Positions 42,734-53,722 of a DNA stretch of 64,000 nucleotides are shown in pieces. Source of the stretch: Rhodobacteraceae bacterium EhC02 (GTDB taxonomy: Bacteria; Pseudomonadota; Alphaproteobacteria; Rhodobacterales; Rhodobacteraceae); the NCBI GenBank assembly GCA_001650895.1, contig LXYH01000045.1, forward strand, positions 124,001 through 188,000, written 5' to 3'. The notes beneath the pieces are model-generated. The model did no database searches and was not told where the DNA came from. It saw only the letters and a program-made list of their open reading frames with translations. Position numbers and translations under genes: made by a program. Position 1 is the stretch's first letter; each line of letters starts with the position of its first letter.

Positions 42734-44188
42734 TCAGCCGTGGAAGGCCGCGACGGTTTTCAGCACGGTGAAGCCATACATCGCCTCAAAGCCCTTTTCA
42801 CGGCCATGACCGGATTTGCCCATGCCGCCGAAGGGCAGTTCCACCCCGCCCCCCGCGCCATAGTTGTTGATGAAGATCTGCCCCGCGCGGATGCGTTTCG
42901 CAATCCGCATCTGGCGCGCGCCATTCTGGCTCCAGACGCTGGCGACAAGGCCGTAATCGGTGCCATTAGCGATCGCCACGGCCTCTTCCTCGTCCTCGAA
43001 GGGGATGACCACCTGAACGGGGCCAAAGATTTCATCGCGGGCCAGGCAATGGCCGGGGCTGACGTTGGCAAAGAGCGTCGGGCGCACGTAGTTACCGCCA
43101 TTCGGCGCGCTGACCAATTGGCCCTGCCCCGCGATCTGCAAATCCGCGCCCTTATCGATGAAGCTGCTGACGATGCTCTTCTGCTTGGCCGAGATCAGCG
43201 GCCCCACGTCCAGATCATCCATCGCGCGCCCCACCTTCAGCGCATCGTAACGCAGGGCCATGCGTTCCACGACCTGATCATAGACGTTGCGCTGCACCAG
43301 GATGCGCGACGAGGCCGAACAGGTCTGGCCAGCGTTCTGGATACCGGCATTGACCAGGAACGGCAAAGCGGCGGGGATGTCCGCATCCTCGAACACGACC
43401 TGGGGGGATTTGCCGCCCAGTTCCAGCGTCACGGGGATCACGTTCCTTGCCGCGGCTTCCTGCACCATCACGCCGGTGCCGACCGACCCGGTAAAGCTGA
43501 TGTGGTGCACACCGGGATGCGCGGTCAGGGCGGCCCCGGCCTCGGACCCCAGGCCGGGGACCACGTTCAGCGCCCCATCGGGCAGGCCGGCGGCCTTGGC
43601 CATCTCGGCAAAGGCCAGCGCTGTCAGGCAGGCATCTTCGGCAGGTTTCAGCACGCAGGCATTGCCCGTGGCCAGAGCCGCGCCGACGGAGCGCCCGATG
43701 ATCTGCATCGGATAGTTCCATGGCACGATATGGCCTGTCACCCCGTGCGGTTCACGCAGGGTATAGACGGTGTAGCCATCCAGATAGGGGATCGTTTCAC
43801 CGTGCAGCTTGTCCGCCGCCCCGCCGTAGAATTCCATGTACCGCGCCAGCGCCACCGCATCGGCGCGCGCCTGTTTCAGCGGCTTGCCCACGTCCAGCGC
43901 CTCGATCCGGGCCAGATCGTCGACACGCTCCAGCACCATGCGGCCCAGGGTCATCAGGATGCGGCCACGCTCTGCCGCGCTCATCCGGCCCCAGGGACCA
44001 TGGCGCGCGGCTTCGGCTGCTGCCACCGCCGCGTCGATATCGGCCCCGGTGCCACGGGCGATCTGTCCGATCACCTCGCCGGTCGAGGGATTTTCCAACG
44101 GCAGGTACTGCCCACCCGACGGGGCCACCCATTCGCCCCCGATCAGGCACTTGGACGGGTCGAACCACAGTCCCAGGTCTTCGCTCAT
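42734..44188 (-). CDS. NAD-dependent aldehyde dehydrogenase
   Basis: A 484-residue aldehyde dehydrogenase. The general base Glu256 is in VTLELGGKSP and the nucleophile Cys290 in NAGQTCSASSR; cofactor loop GSVGTGVMVQ. It belongs to the broad group containing betaine-aldehyde and aminoaldehyde dehydrogenases. Start at 44188 follows GAGGAGG. It is 13 bases after the ABC ATPase stop, within the operon, and probably oxidises the aldehyde produced by the SDR or released by the M20 hydrolase. Confidence 0.9.
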   Translation of the reverse strand: MSEDLGLWFDPSKCLIGGEWVAPSGGQYLPLENPSTGEVIGQIARGTGADIDAAVAAAEAARHGPWGRMSAAERGRILMTLGRMVLERVDDLARIEALDVGKPLKQARADAVALARYMEFYGGAADKLHGETIPYLDGYTVYTLREPHGVTGHIVPWNYPMQIIGRSVGAALATGNACVLKPAEDACLTALAFAEMAKAAGLPDGALNVVPGLGSEAGAALTAHPGVHHISFTGSVGTGVMVQEAAARNVIPVTLELGGKSPQVVFEDADIPAALPFLVNAGIQNAGQTCSASSRILVQRNVYDQVVERMALRYDALKVGRAMDDLDVGPLISAKQKSIVSSFIDKGADLQIAGQGQLVSAPNGGNYVRPTLFANVSPGHCLARDEIFGPVQVVIPFEDEEEAVAIANGTDYGLVASVWSQNGARQMRIAKRIRAGQIFINNYGAGGGVELPFGGMGKSGHGREKGFEAMYGFTVLKTVAAFHG

Positions 44189-44201
44189 GTCTTTGTCCTC
44201 C

Positions 44202-45790
<1,589 letters not shown>

Positions 45791-45794
<4 letters not shown>

Positions 45795-46639
45795 CGCCGG
45801 TCCCTCCTGATCCTTGGATCGAAAAGGTCGCGCAGACCGTCACCCATCAGGTTCAGGCCCAGCACCGTCAGCAGGATCGCCATGCCCGGAAAGATCGCCA
45901 TATGCGGCGCGAATGAAATCATCGTCTGGCTGTCGGCCAGCATCCGTCCCCAGCTGGGAATGGGGGGCTGCGCGCCAAGGCCGACATAGGACAGCGCCGC
46001 CTCGGCCAGGATACCAAGGCTGAACTGGATCGTGCCCTGCACGATCAGCAGGTTGGTGACATTGGGCAGGATATGCTCAAGGCTGATGCGGACCGCACCC
46101 TTGCCGGCCACGCGGGCGGCCAGCACATAATCCCGTGTCCACAGGCTCAGCGCTGCGCCACGCGTCAGGCGGGCAAAGACGGGAATGTTGAAGATCCCGA
46201 TGGCGATGATCGCGTTCAGTGCGGATGGTCCGAAGACCGCGGTGATCATGATCGCGATCAGCAGCGAGGGGAAGGCAAAGACCAGGTCATTGCCCCGCAT
46301 GATCACCTCATCAGCCAGGCTGCCGCGCCGCGCGGCGGCCGCCAGCCCCAGCGGCACGCCCAGCCCCATGCCGATCACCACGGCGACGACAGCCACGGCG
46401 ATCGAGGTGCGCGCCCCCACCATGATCATCGACAGGATATCGCGCCCGAAATGATCGGTGCCCAGCGGATGTGCCGCGGATGGTGTCTTCATCTTGTTGG
46501 CGATGTCGAGCGTTGTCACATCCTGCGGCACCCAGACAAAGCTGATCAGCGCCGCGCCCACGAAGATCAGCGACAATGCCAGCCCGATCACAAGGGATCG
46601 GTTGGTCAGTGCCGCGCGCATCAGGCTGCCCGTGCTCAT
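45791..46639 (-). CDS. ABC transporter permease, DppC type
   Basis: A 282-residue permease with about six helices. The N-terminal periplasmic signature HPLGTDHFGRDILSMIMVGARTSI and the C-terminal SYVGLGAQPPIPSWGRMLAD are diagnostic of DppC/OppC subunits. The EAA loop that contacts the ATPase is RVAGKGAVRISLEHILPN. Both ends overlap neighbouring genes by four bases, so subunits are made in balance. Confidence 0.92.
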
Positions 46640-47592
46640 CGCCGCCCCCGCAGACGCGGATCAACGGCGGCATAGGCCACGTCCACCGCGAAATTCACCA
46701 GGATCACGGCAAAGACCAGCAGCATCACGACCGATTCCACCACGATCAGGTCACGCGCGGAAATCGACTGGAACACCAGCCGGCCCAGGCCAGGCAGGAA
46801 AAACACGTTCTCGATGATGATCGCACCCGCCATCAGAAAGGAAAACTGCATCCCGATGATCGTCAGCACCGGGATCATCGCGTTGCGCAGGGCATGGCGC
46901 CACAGCACCTGGCGCCGCGTCAGCCCCTTGGCGCGCGCCGTCCGGATGAACTCCTCGGACAGCGTGTCCAGCAGGCTTGACCGCATGACCCGCGTCAGGA
47001 TGCTGGCCTGCGGCAGGGCAAGCGCGATGGCGGGCAAGGTCAGGCTTTTCATTCCTGCCAGGAACCCCTGCTCCCATCCCGCAAATCCACCGGCCGAAAA
47101 CCAGCGCAGGTTGATCGCAAAGACCAGCACCATCAGCATGGCGAACCAGAAATTGGGGATCGCCACGCCCAGCTGCGTCACCCCCATCACCCCCATGTCA
47201 ACCACCGAGCCGCGCCGGGACGCCGCCCAGACACCTGCAGGAAAGGCGATCAGCGTGCTCAGCGTCAGCGCATAAAGCGCCAGCGGCAGGCTGATCCAGA
47301 GCCGCTCTCCGATCATCTCGGCCACCGGGGTGCGATAGGTATAAGAGGTGCCGAAATCTCCCTGCAGCATGCCCGTCACCCAGGACAGGTAGCGCTCGGG
47401 GATCGAGCCGTTCAGGCCCAGCTGCTCGCGCAGTGCCGCCAGCGTGTCGGCTTGGGCGTTCATGCCCAACATATACGCCGCCGGATCGCCCGGAACGACC
47501 TCGATCGCCAGGAAGATCACAAGGCTTGCCACGGCCAGCGAGATGACCAGCGATACCAGCCGTTTCAGCACATAGTGCAGCATTTGCCCCAT
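46636..47592 (-). CDS. ABC transporter permease, DppB type
   Basis: A 318-residue permease with six helices. The N-terminal VVPGDPAAYMLG motif and the EAA loop ARAKGLTRRQVLWRHALRNAMIPVLTIIG are characteristic of DppB/OppB. I place the start at the ATG 47592 (MGQMLHYVLKRLVSLV), with a GGGCGGG upstream; a GTG 21 bases earlier is in frame but has no ribosome site. It follows the binding protein gene across a 127-base gap that contains a hairpin and repeat, a common way to lower permease expression relative to the binding protein. Confidence 0.9.
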   Translation of the reverse strand: MGQMLHYVLKRLVSLVISLAVASLVIFLAIEVVPGDPAAYMLGMNAQADTLAALREQLGLNGSIPERYLSWVTGMLQGDFGTSYTYRTPVAEMIGERLWISLPLALYALTLSTLIAFPAGVWAASRRGSVVDMGVMGVTQLGVAIPNFWFAMLMVLVFAINLRWFSAGGFAGWEQGFLAGMKSLTLPAIALALPQASILTRVMRSSLLDTLSEEFIRTARAKGLTRRQVLWRHALRNAMIPVLTIIGMQFSFLMAGAIIIENVFFLPGLGRLVFQSISARDLIVVESVVMLLVFAVILVNFAVDVAYAAVDPRLRGRR

Positions 47593-47639
47593 ATCCCGCC
47601 CGCGCCCTGCCACTCTGGCCCCGGCGCGCGCGCCCCCTG

Positions 47640-47698
47640 CTTCTTCTTGCCCGAAATATCCCCGCCGGAGGCTCCCCCGCGCGCCAGACGCGCGAGGG
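47640..47698. repeat. Rhodobacteraceae-type intergenic repeat with hairpin (copy 2)
   Basis: CTTCTTCTTGCCC-GAAATATCCCC-GCCGGAGGC (47640-47672) is followed by the hairpin CCC-c-CGCGCG / CGCGCG-a-GGG (47674-47698). On the minus strand the hairpin comes first after the binding protein stop, then GGGGATATTT and GGCAAGAAGAA before the permease. It may serve as attenuator or processing site within the operon. Confidence 0.8.
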
Positions 47699-47719
47699 TC
47701 GGTTTCACGCCTTGCCGGT

Positions 47720-49204
47720 TCAGTCAGCCCAGTAGACGGCCGTCAGGTCGGTCGCCTGGGTGGGCGCGTTCTTCCACAGGCCCATGACCTTGGCATTGGC
47801 CACGCTCAGGGCCGCCAGCTGGAACAGGTAACCGTTCACATAATCCAGCGAGATCTTTTCCTGCGCCTGTTTCAGCAGCGCGCTGCGGGTCGCCGGATCC
47901 GTCGCGGCGGTCAGATCGGTCATGATCTTCTGGAATTCGGCGCTGTCATACTGGAAGTAATAGTCGGGGTTGGCATAGATCCCGATATCCATGGGTTCTG
48001 TATGGCTGACGATGGTCAGGCCGAAATCCTTGCCGGTGAACACCTGCTCAAGCCACTGGGCCCATTCCAGGTTGCTGATCTCGGTCTCGATGCCGACCGC
48101 GCGCAGCTGCGCCGCGATGATCTCGCCGCCGCGCCGCGCATAGGACGGGGGCGGCAGTTTCAGTGTCGTGGTGAACCCATCGGGAAAGCCCGCCTCGGCC
48201 AGAAGGGCCTTCGCCTTTTCCGGATCATAGGCAGAATTGCCGGTCAGATCGACATAGTCGGGATTATGCGGCGCGAAATGGGTGCCGATGGGTGTGCCAT
48301 AGCCGAACATCGCCCCGTCTATGATCGCCTGGCGGTCGATCGCATGGGCCATCGCCTCGCGCACCTTGATGTTGTCGAAGGGCGCCTGCTTGTTGTTGGT
48401 GGACAGGATCGTCTCGCCCTCGGTCGATCCGATCAAGACCTGGAACCGCGGATCGGCATCGAATTGCGGCAGGTTCTCGGGGGCGGGGAAACCGGCGAAG
48501 GCATGCACATCCTCGGCCATCACGGCGGCGAAGGCGGCCGTGGGATCGCTGATGAACTTGAAGGTGGCGCGGTCCAGTTTCGCAGGCTCGCCCCAGTAAT
48601 CGGGGTTCTTCACGATGTCGATCCGGTCGCCCTGCACCCAGTTGTCGAACTTGAAGGCGCCTGTACCCACAGGATTGGTCTTGATGTTCTCGATGCTTTC
48701 AGGGGCCACGATCACCGCATCACCCCAGGCCATGTTGAACAGGAAGGACCCATTGGGCGCGCCCAGCGTGACCTGCACGGTCAGGGGATCGATCACGGTG
48801 ACATCGGTGATCCCGGCAAAAAGGCCCTTCTGCGCGTTCACCGAATCCTCGGCGCGGGCACGGTCCAGACTGAACTTCACATCCTCGGCGTCCATCGTGG
48901 TGCCGTCATGGAAGGTCACGCCATCATGCAGCTTGAAAGTATAGACGGTGCCATCCGCCGAGATGTCCCAGCTTGCGGCCAATCCGGGGTTCACCGATCC
49001 ATCCGGGCCGAAACGGGTCAGACCTTCGAAGACATTGGCATAGAGAACAGAGTCGATGGCACCCGCCGCGGCACTTGTCGGGTCCAGGTGCGGAGGCTCC
49101 AGCTGCATGCCCACGACGATATCGGTCTTGGCCTGCGCCATGCCGACACCGGCCACCAGCGCCAGCGCGCTGACCATGCCGCGCGTGAATTTCAGATAAG
49201 TCAT
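47720..49204 (-). CDS. ABC transporter substrate-binding protein (SBP family 5)
   Basis: A 494-residue periplasmic binding protein. The signal peptide ends A-Q-A near residue 25. Family 5 features include VVGMQLEPPHLDPTSAAAGAIDSVLYANVFEGLTRFGPDGSVNPGLAASWDIS and FHDGTTMDAEDVKFSLDRA. These proteins bind peptides, opines, nickel or other amide compounds. The ATG at 49204 follows AGGGAGAG. The M20 deacylase lies 28 bases upstream in the same operon, suggesting an N-acylated or peptide-like ligand. Confidence 0.92.
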   Translation of the reverse strand: MTYLKFTRGMVSALALVAGVGMAQAKTDIVVGMQLEPPHLDPTSAAAGAIDSVLYANVFEGLTRFGPDGSVNPGLAASWDISADGTVYTFKLHDGVTFHDGTTMDAEDVKFSLDRARAEDSVNAQKGLFAGITDVTVIDPLTVQVTLGAPNGSFLFNMAWGDAVIVAPESIENIKTNPVGTGAFKFDNWVQGDRIDIVKNPDYWGEPAKLDRATFKFISDPTAAFAAVMAEDVHAFAGFPAPENLPQFDADPRFQVLIGSTEGETILSTNNKQAPFDNIKVREAMAHAIDRQAIIDGAMFGYGTPIGTHFAPHNPDYVDLTGNSAYDPEKAKALLAEAGFPDGFTTTLKLPPPSYARRGGEIIAAQLRAVGIETEISNLEWAQWLEQVFTGKDFGLTIVSHTEPMDIGIYANPDYYFQYDSAEFQKIMTDLTAATDPATRSALLKQAQEKISLDYVNGYLFQLAALSVANAKVMGLWKNAPTQATDLTAVYWAD

Positions 49205-49232
49205 GTCTTTCTCTCCCTGTTGAGCAACGCTC

Positions 49233-50516
49233 TCAGTCCCGTGCAAGCAATGCGATCAGCGACCGCCCCATTACCCTTGCGGAATCCAGCATATCATCCA
49301 CGCCGACATATTCATCCGGTTTATGCGCAAGGTCCAGAATGCCCGGGCCATAGGCGATGCAATTCTTCAGCTTGCCGATCCGGTCTATGTGCTTCTGGTC
49401 ATAGGTTCCAGGCGAGACGACATATTCCGCCTCACGCCCCATCGTGTCCGCGATGGCCTTGGCGACCACCTGCACCACGGGGGCGGATTTTTCGGTCATG
49501 GTCGGCAGGACACGGTGCAATTCCGTCACGTCATAGCTGAAGGTCGCGCGGCGTTCCGCGACGGTGCGCAGGATCTGCATCACCTCTTCGCGGACCTCGT
49601 CGATATCCTCCTCGATCAGGAAACGGCGGTCGATGACCATGCGGCAACTGTCGGGCACGCAGGGCGCCGGCAGGCCGGTGTAGTCGTCCTCCTGCTCATT
49701 CTCGCCGCCGTGGATCGAGTTGATGTTGAGCGTGGATTGCTTGGCCCCGTCCGGGACCACGGGCATGTCCGTGCGCTTCTGCGCCAGCGCCGGAAAAAGG
49801 GTGGTTTCCATCTCGGCCACAACCGCGCCCATGTGGCGCACGGCGCAATCGCCAAGGAAGGGCATGGAGCCATGGGCAATCTCGCCATGCGTTTCGATCT
49901 CGGCCCACCAGACGCCGCGATGGCCAAGGCAGATGCGATCCTTGTTCAGGGGTTCGGGGATGATGACATGCTGCACGCGGTCGGGGCTGAAGAAACCCTT
50001 TTCCGCAAGATAGGCGACACCGCCGAAGCCGCCCGATTCCTCGTCCGCCGTACCGCTGATCTCGATCGCGCCCGCGAAATCGGGGCAGACGGCCAGAAAC
50101 GCCTCGGCCGCGATGATGCTTGCGGCAAGGCCGCCTTTCATGTCGCAGGCCCCGCGGCCATAGATCTTGCCGTCTTTCAGTTCGCCGCCGAAAGGGTCCG
50201 TGGTCCAGCCGCGCCCCACCTCGACCACGTCGATATGGCTGTTGAAATGCACGCATTCTCCGGGATAGGCGCCTTCGCGCCGCGCCACGATATTCCAGCG
50301 CGGGTGCTTGTCGCTGTCGCCGGGGGCGCCGTGGGCGCGCACCAGTTCGGTCCGAAACCCCTGCGCGGCAAGGCGGCGGTCCAGATATTCGCAAATCTCG
50401 AGGTAGTTTTCCCCGGGCGGGTTCAGCGTGGGGATGCGGATCAGATCCTGCGTCAGCGCGATCAGATCGTCACGCCGTGCTGTCACCGCCTCATCCAGCC
50501 TGTCAGTCAGGGACAT
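49233..50516 (-). CDS. M20 family deacylase (ArgE/DapE-like)
   Basis: A 427-residue zinc hydrolase of family M20. Metal motifs are HFNSHIDVVEVG (His and Asp), GRGACDMKGG, and the catalytic pair GTADEESGG. A dimerisation domain lies at about 200-320. It should cleave an amide bond in an N-acylated amino acid or similar compound. It is the first gene of the operon leading into the ABC importer, aldehyde dehydrogenase and SDR. The ATG at 50516 follows AAAGGAG. Not the biosynthetic ArgE or DapE judged from context; the substrate is unknown. Confidence 0.88.
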   Translation of the reverse strand: MSLTDRLDEAVTARRDDLIALTQDLIRIPTLNPPGENYLEICEYLDRRLAAQGFRTELVRAHGAPGDSDKHPRWNIVARREGAYPGECVHFNSHIDVVEVGRGWTTDPFGGELKDGKIYGRGACDMKGGLAASIIAAEAFLAVCPDFAGAIEISGTADEESGGFGGVAYLAEKGFFSPDRVQHVIIPEPLNKDRICLGHRGVWWAEIETHGEIAHGSMPFLGDCAVRHMGAVVAEMETTLFPALAQKRTDMPVVPDGAKQSTLNINSIHGGENEQEDDYTGLPAPCVPDSCRMVIDRRFLIEEDIDEVREEVMQILRTVAERRATFSYDVTELHRVLPTMTEKSAPVVQVVAKAIADTMGREAEYVVSPGTYDQKHIDRIGKLKNCIAYGPGILDLAHKPDEYVGVDDMLDSARVMGRSLIALLARD

Positions 50517-50567
50517 GCCACCACTCCTTTGCGCTTGTCTTGGAAAGACCAGCATGCTTTGCCGCAA

Positions 50568-50587
50568 CTACGGTATCAATACCGTAG
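50568..50587. promoter_or_regulatory. 20-bp palindromic operator between the M20 operon and the PAS-LuxR gene
   Basis: CTACGGTAT and ATACCGTAG form perfect 9-base arms around CA. The site ends 20 bases before the LuxR start codon and 52 bases before the M20 start, in the divergent control region. It is the likely binding site of the PAS-LuxR protein and would couple its own expression to that of the operon. Confidence 0.65.
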
Positions 50588-50606
50588 AACCACGGTGGAG
50601 CACCCC

Positions 50607-51152
50607 ATGGACGACATCGCCCGCATCGCCTTCGATCACGCGCCCGTCGGCATCGTGATGACCCGCCACCGGGTGATCGAACAATGCAATGCCACCTTCT
50701 GCGACCTGTCCGGCCATGGCATGGATGCGCTTCTGGGCCAGAGCTTCCGGATGCTCTACGGCTCCGAGGCCGAGTTCATCCAGATCCGCGACATCGGGCT
50801 TGAACCCTTGCGGCGCGATGGGGCCTATGCGGATGAACGGATGCTGCGGCATGCGGGCGGGCATGCGGTCTGGTGCCGGTTCCGCGCGCGCACGCTGACG
50901 CCCGAGGACCCGCTGGCACGCATCGTGATGAGCTTTGCGCCCATCACCCCGCGCCGTGACGGGCCATCGCTGACAGGGCGGGAACGGCAGGTCGTGACAT
51001 GGCTGGCGCGCGGCAAGACCAGCAAGGAAATCGCGCAGATCCTGGGCCTGTCGCCCCGCACGATCGAGGATGTGCGCGCGCGCCTGATGCGCAAGTTCGA
51101 CGTGCGCAACACCGGGCTGCTGCTGGCGCGGCTTAGCGATCTGGGGCAGTAG
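50607..51152 (+). CDS. PAS domain LuxR-type transcriptional regulator
   Basis: A 181-residue regulator. Residues 5-110 are a PAS domain (FDHAPVGIVMTRHRVIEQCNATFCDLSGHGMDALLGQSFRMLYGS). Residues 115-180 are a LuxR/FixJ-type HTH (LTGREROVVTWLARGKTSKEIAQILGLSPRTIEDVRARLMRKF type, with the family T/S-K-E-I-A-x-x-L). The PAS domain may sense a metabolite related to the operon substrate. The ATG at 50607 has GGAG seven bases upstream. The gene is divergent from the M20/ABC operon, sharing a perfect palindrome. Its 3' end overlaps the convergent gph by 20 bases. Confidence 0.88.
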   Translation: MDDIARIAFDHAPVGIVMTRHRVIEQCNATFCDLSGHGMDALLGQSFRMLYGSEAEFIQIRDIGLEPLRRDGAYADERMLRHAGGHAVWCRFRARTLTPEDPLARIVMSFAPITPRRDGPSLTGRERQVVTWLARGKTSKEIAQILGLSPRTIEDVRARLMRKFDVRNTGLLLARLSDLGQ

Positions 51153-51798
51153 CGGACATGTCCGCCACGATCCCCGGCAATGCGTCGAAATGGTCAAACT
51201 GCGCGATGCTGGTCACGTCGTCATGCGGGATATGGCAGTAGCCTTGGGTGAAAAAGGCGAAAGGCACGGCGGCGGCCCGTGCCGTATCCGCGTCCACCTC
51301 GCTGTCGCCGACATAGAGGCCCGAAGTTGCGCCCAGCGCGGCAAAGGCGTGATGCAACGGCGCGGGATCGGGTTTCCTGACCGCCAGCGTATCGCCGCCC
51401 ACCACCGTATCGAACAGATGCGCCATGCCGAACTGATCCAGCACCTTCCGCGCGGGCCCTTCTGGCTTGTTGGTGCAGATGCCAAGGCGGTGGCCGTCAC
51501 GCCGCAACCGCTCCAGCACCGCCATCATGCCGGGATAAGGCCGGGTGAGGTCGTTTGAGGCAGCGTTGTAATGGGCAAGCGTCACCCCGGTCAGCCGTGC
51601 ATGATCATCCATGTCGATCCCGCGCGCGACCATTGCCTTGGCCACCAGATTGGGCAGGCCGTGCCCGATGAAGGACACCACCGTCGGCAGGTCCAGCGGG
51701 GCATGGCCTTCGCCCTCAAGCGTCCGGTTCACGGCCGCCCGGATATCGGGCGCGCTGTCGATCAGCGTACCGTCCAGGTCAAAGACAATGGCGCTCAC
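51133..51798 (-). CDS. gph: phosphoglycolate phosphatase
   Basis: A 221-residue HAD-IA phosphatase. Motif I is [11 protein letters not shown] (Asp7, Asp9), motif II CTNKPEG, motif III Lys in VRKPDPAPL, motif [14 protein letters not shown]. It dephosphorylates 2-phosphoglycolate from DNA repair or photorespiration (CbbZ in autotrophs). The start is a GTG overlapping the rpe stop by four bases. The rpe-gph coupling is common and supports the assignment. Its end overlaps the PAS-LuxR gene by 20 bases, tail to tail. Confidence 0.92.
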   Translation of the reverse strand: MSAIVFDLDGTLIDSAPDIRAAVNRTLEGEGHAPLDLPTVVSFIGHGLPNLVAKAMVARGIDMDDHARLTGVTLAHYNAASNDLTRPYPGMMAVLERLRRDGHRLGICTNKPEGPARKVLDQFGMAHLFDTVVGGDTLAVRKPDPAPLHHAFAALGATSGLYVGDSEVDADTARAAAVPFAFFTQGYCHIPHDDVTSIAQFDHFDALPGIVADMSATAPDR

Positions 51799-52487
51799 CC
51801 GCGCGCGGCCTCGGCGGCGGCGCGGATCGCGCGGATGTTCTCGCCGTAGGGTGATGGGTTGTCGACCGATCCACCCTTGAACACGGCAGATCCCGCCACC
51901 AGCACATCCGCGCCCGCTGCCACGACCAGGGGGGCGGTTTCCACCGTCACGCCGCCGTCGATCTCGATATGGATCGGGCGGTCGCCGATCATCGCGCGCA
52001 GGCGGCGCACCTTGTCGATCTGGCTATGGATGAATTTCTGCCCGCCGAAACCGGGGTTCACGGTCATCACGCAGACCATGTCGATCATGTCCAGCAGATG
52101 ATCCACCGCCTCGACCGGTGTGCCGGGGTTCAGCGCCACGCCCGCCTTCGCGCCATGGGCGCGAATCGCCTGCATGGTGCGATGCACATGCGGGCCCGCC
52201 TCGACATGGGCGGTGATGATATCAGCCCCCGCTTCGGCGAAGGCGGCGATATAGGGATCGACAGGCGCGATCATCAGATGCACGTCCATCACGGTCTTCA
52301 CATGCGGACGAAAGGCCGCGACGGCAGGCGGGCCGAAGGTCAGGTTGGGCACGAAATGCCCGTCCATCACATCCACATGCACCCAATCTGCGCCCTGCGC
52401 CTCGATTGCACGGATTTCCGCGCCAAAATTGGCGAAATCCGCCGACAGGATCGACGGGGCGATCTTGATGGTACGATCAAGGCTCAT
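51795..52487 (-). CDS. rpe: ribulose-phosphate 3-epimerase
   Basis: A 230-residue TIM-barrel epimerase interconverting ribulose 5-phosphate and xylulose 5-phosphate. Motifs include [53 protein letters not shown] and EIDGGV, with catalytic Asp residues in the second and fifth. The ATG at 52487 follows GGAGAGACG. It is separated from fba by 108 bases holding a hairpin and a repeat, and coupled to gph downstream. Confidence 0.95.
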   Translation of the reverse strand: MSLDRTIKIAPSILSADFANFGAEIRAIEAQGADWVHVDVMDGHFVPNLTFGPPAVAAFRPHVKTVMDVHLMIAPVDPYIAAFAEAGADIITAHVEAGPHVHRTMQAIRAHGAKAGVALNPGTPVEAVDHLLDMIDMVCVMTVNPGFGGQKFIHSQIDKVRRLRAMIGDRPIHIEIDGGVTVETAPLVVAAGADVLVAGSAVFKGGSVDNPSPYGENIRAIRAAAEAARG

Positions 52488-52509
52488 GACGTCTCTCCAG
52501 TCTTGCCTG

Positions 52510-52578
52510 TTCTTCTTGCCGAAAATATCCCGGGGGGAGCGTTGAACAGGGTTCGACGCGGGGGGCTGGCCCCCCGGT
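52510..52578. repeat. Rhodobacteraceae-type intergenic repeat with hairpin (copy 3)
   Basis: TTCTTCTTGCC-GAAAATATCCC-GGGGGGAGC (52510-52540) is followed by a hairpin GGGGGG-CTGG-CCCCCC (about 52560-52576). On the minus strand, hairpin, GGGATATTTT and GGCAAGAAGAA stand between the fba stop and the rpe start, the same order as in the other two copies. Confidence 0.8.
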
Positions 52579-52595
52579 CCCATCCGTGCCCGGAC

Positions 52596-53675
52596 TCACG
52601 CGGCCTTGTTGCCTGCGGCCCGCGGGTCCAGCTTGCCCGAGGCGTAGCGCGCCGCCATGTCATCCATGCTGATCACACGGATCTTGCTGGCGTGCCCGGC
52701 CGTGCCGAACCGCTCGAAACGGTCGCGGCAAAGCGCCTCCATCTCGGTCATCGCGGGGATCATGAACTTGCGCGGATCGAATTCGTCGGGGTGTTCCATC
52801 GCCATCTTGCGGAACTGCCCGGTGATCGCCATGCGGCAATCGGTGTCGATGTTGACCTTGCGCACACCCATCTTGATGCCGCGCTCGATCTCTTCGACCG
52901 GGACGCCGTAGGTCTGGGGCATCTTGCCGCCATGGGCGTTGATCAGATCCTGCAGATACTGCGGGACCGAGCTTGAGCCATGCATCACCAGATGCGTGTC
53001 GGGCAGCTTGGCATGGATCGCCTCGATCGTGGACATGGCCAGAATCTCGCCATCGGGCTTGCGGCTGAACTTGTAGGCGCCATGGCTGGTCCCGCAAGCG
53101 ATGGCCAGGGCATCGCATTTGGTCTTCATCACGAAATCCACGGCCTGATCCGGGTCGGTCAGCAACTGGTCATGGCTGAGCTTGCCGACGGCGCCCGATC
53201 CGTCCTCTTCACCGGCCTCGCCGGTTTCAAGGCTGCCCAGAACCCCCAGTTCCCCCTCGACAGAGGCGCCGACGAAATGTGCGGCTTCTGTCACGCGGCG
53301 GGTGACATTGACGTTGTAGTCATAGTCCGAGGGGGTCTTCATGTCCTCTTCCAGACTGCCATCCATCATCACCGAGGTGAAGCCGTGGCGGATCGCTGTC
53401 AGGCAGGTCGCCATGTTGTTGCCGTGGTCCTGATGCATGCAGACGGGAATGCTGGGGAACATCTCGACCAGGCCCATCATGATGTGCTTCAGCATCAGGT
53501 CGCCCGCGTATTTGCGCGCGCCCCGGCTGGCCTGGATGATCACCGGCGCATCAACCGCCCTGGCCGCGTTCATGATCGCAAGGCCCTGTTCCATGTTGTT
53601 GATGTTGAAGGCCGGGACGCCGTAGCCATGTTCGGCCGCGTGATCCAGCAGTTGACGCATCGTGATAAGTGCCAT
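52596..53675 (-). CDS. fba: fructose-bisphosphate aldolase class II
   Basis: A 359-residue zinc aldolase (CbbA/FbaA type) that makes or cleaves fructose 1,6-bisphosphate. The zinc ligands lie in CMHQDHGNN near residue 80 and in GTSHGAYKF and [10 protein letters not shown] further on; the [20 protein letters not shown] loop is characteristic of the CbbA-like subclass. The ATG at 53675 starts [24 protein letters not shown] as usual. It lies 47 bases after fbp. Confidence 0.95.
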   Translation of the reverse strand: MALITMRQLLDHAAEHGYGVPAFNINNMEQGLAIMNAARAVDAPVIIQASRGARKYAGDLMLKHIMMGLVEMFPSIPVCMHQDHGNNMATCLTAIRHGFTSVMMDGSLEEDMKTPSDYDYNVNVTRRVTEAAHFVGASVEGELGVLGSLETGEAGEEDGSGAVGKLSHDQLLTDPDQAVDFVMKTKCDALAIACGTSHGAYKFSRKPDGEILAMSTIEAIHAKLPDTHLVMHGSSSVPQYLQDLINAHGGKMPQTYGVPVEEIERGIKMGVRKVNIDTDCRMAITGQFRKMAMEHPDEFDPRKFMIPAMTEMEALCRDRFERFGTAGHASKIRVISMDDMAARYASGKLDPRAAGNKAA

Positions 53676-53722
53676 TTGTGTTCATCCCCTCAAAGTCGTG
53701 TTCTGCGGGCCGCGACGCGTGG

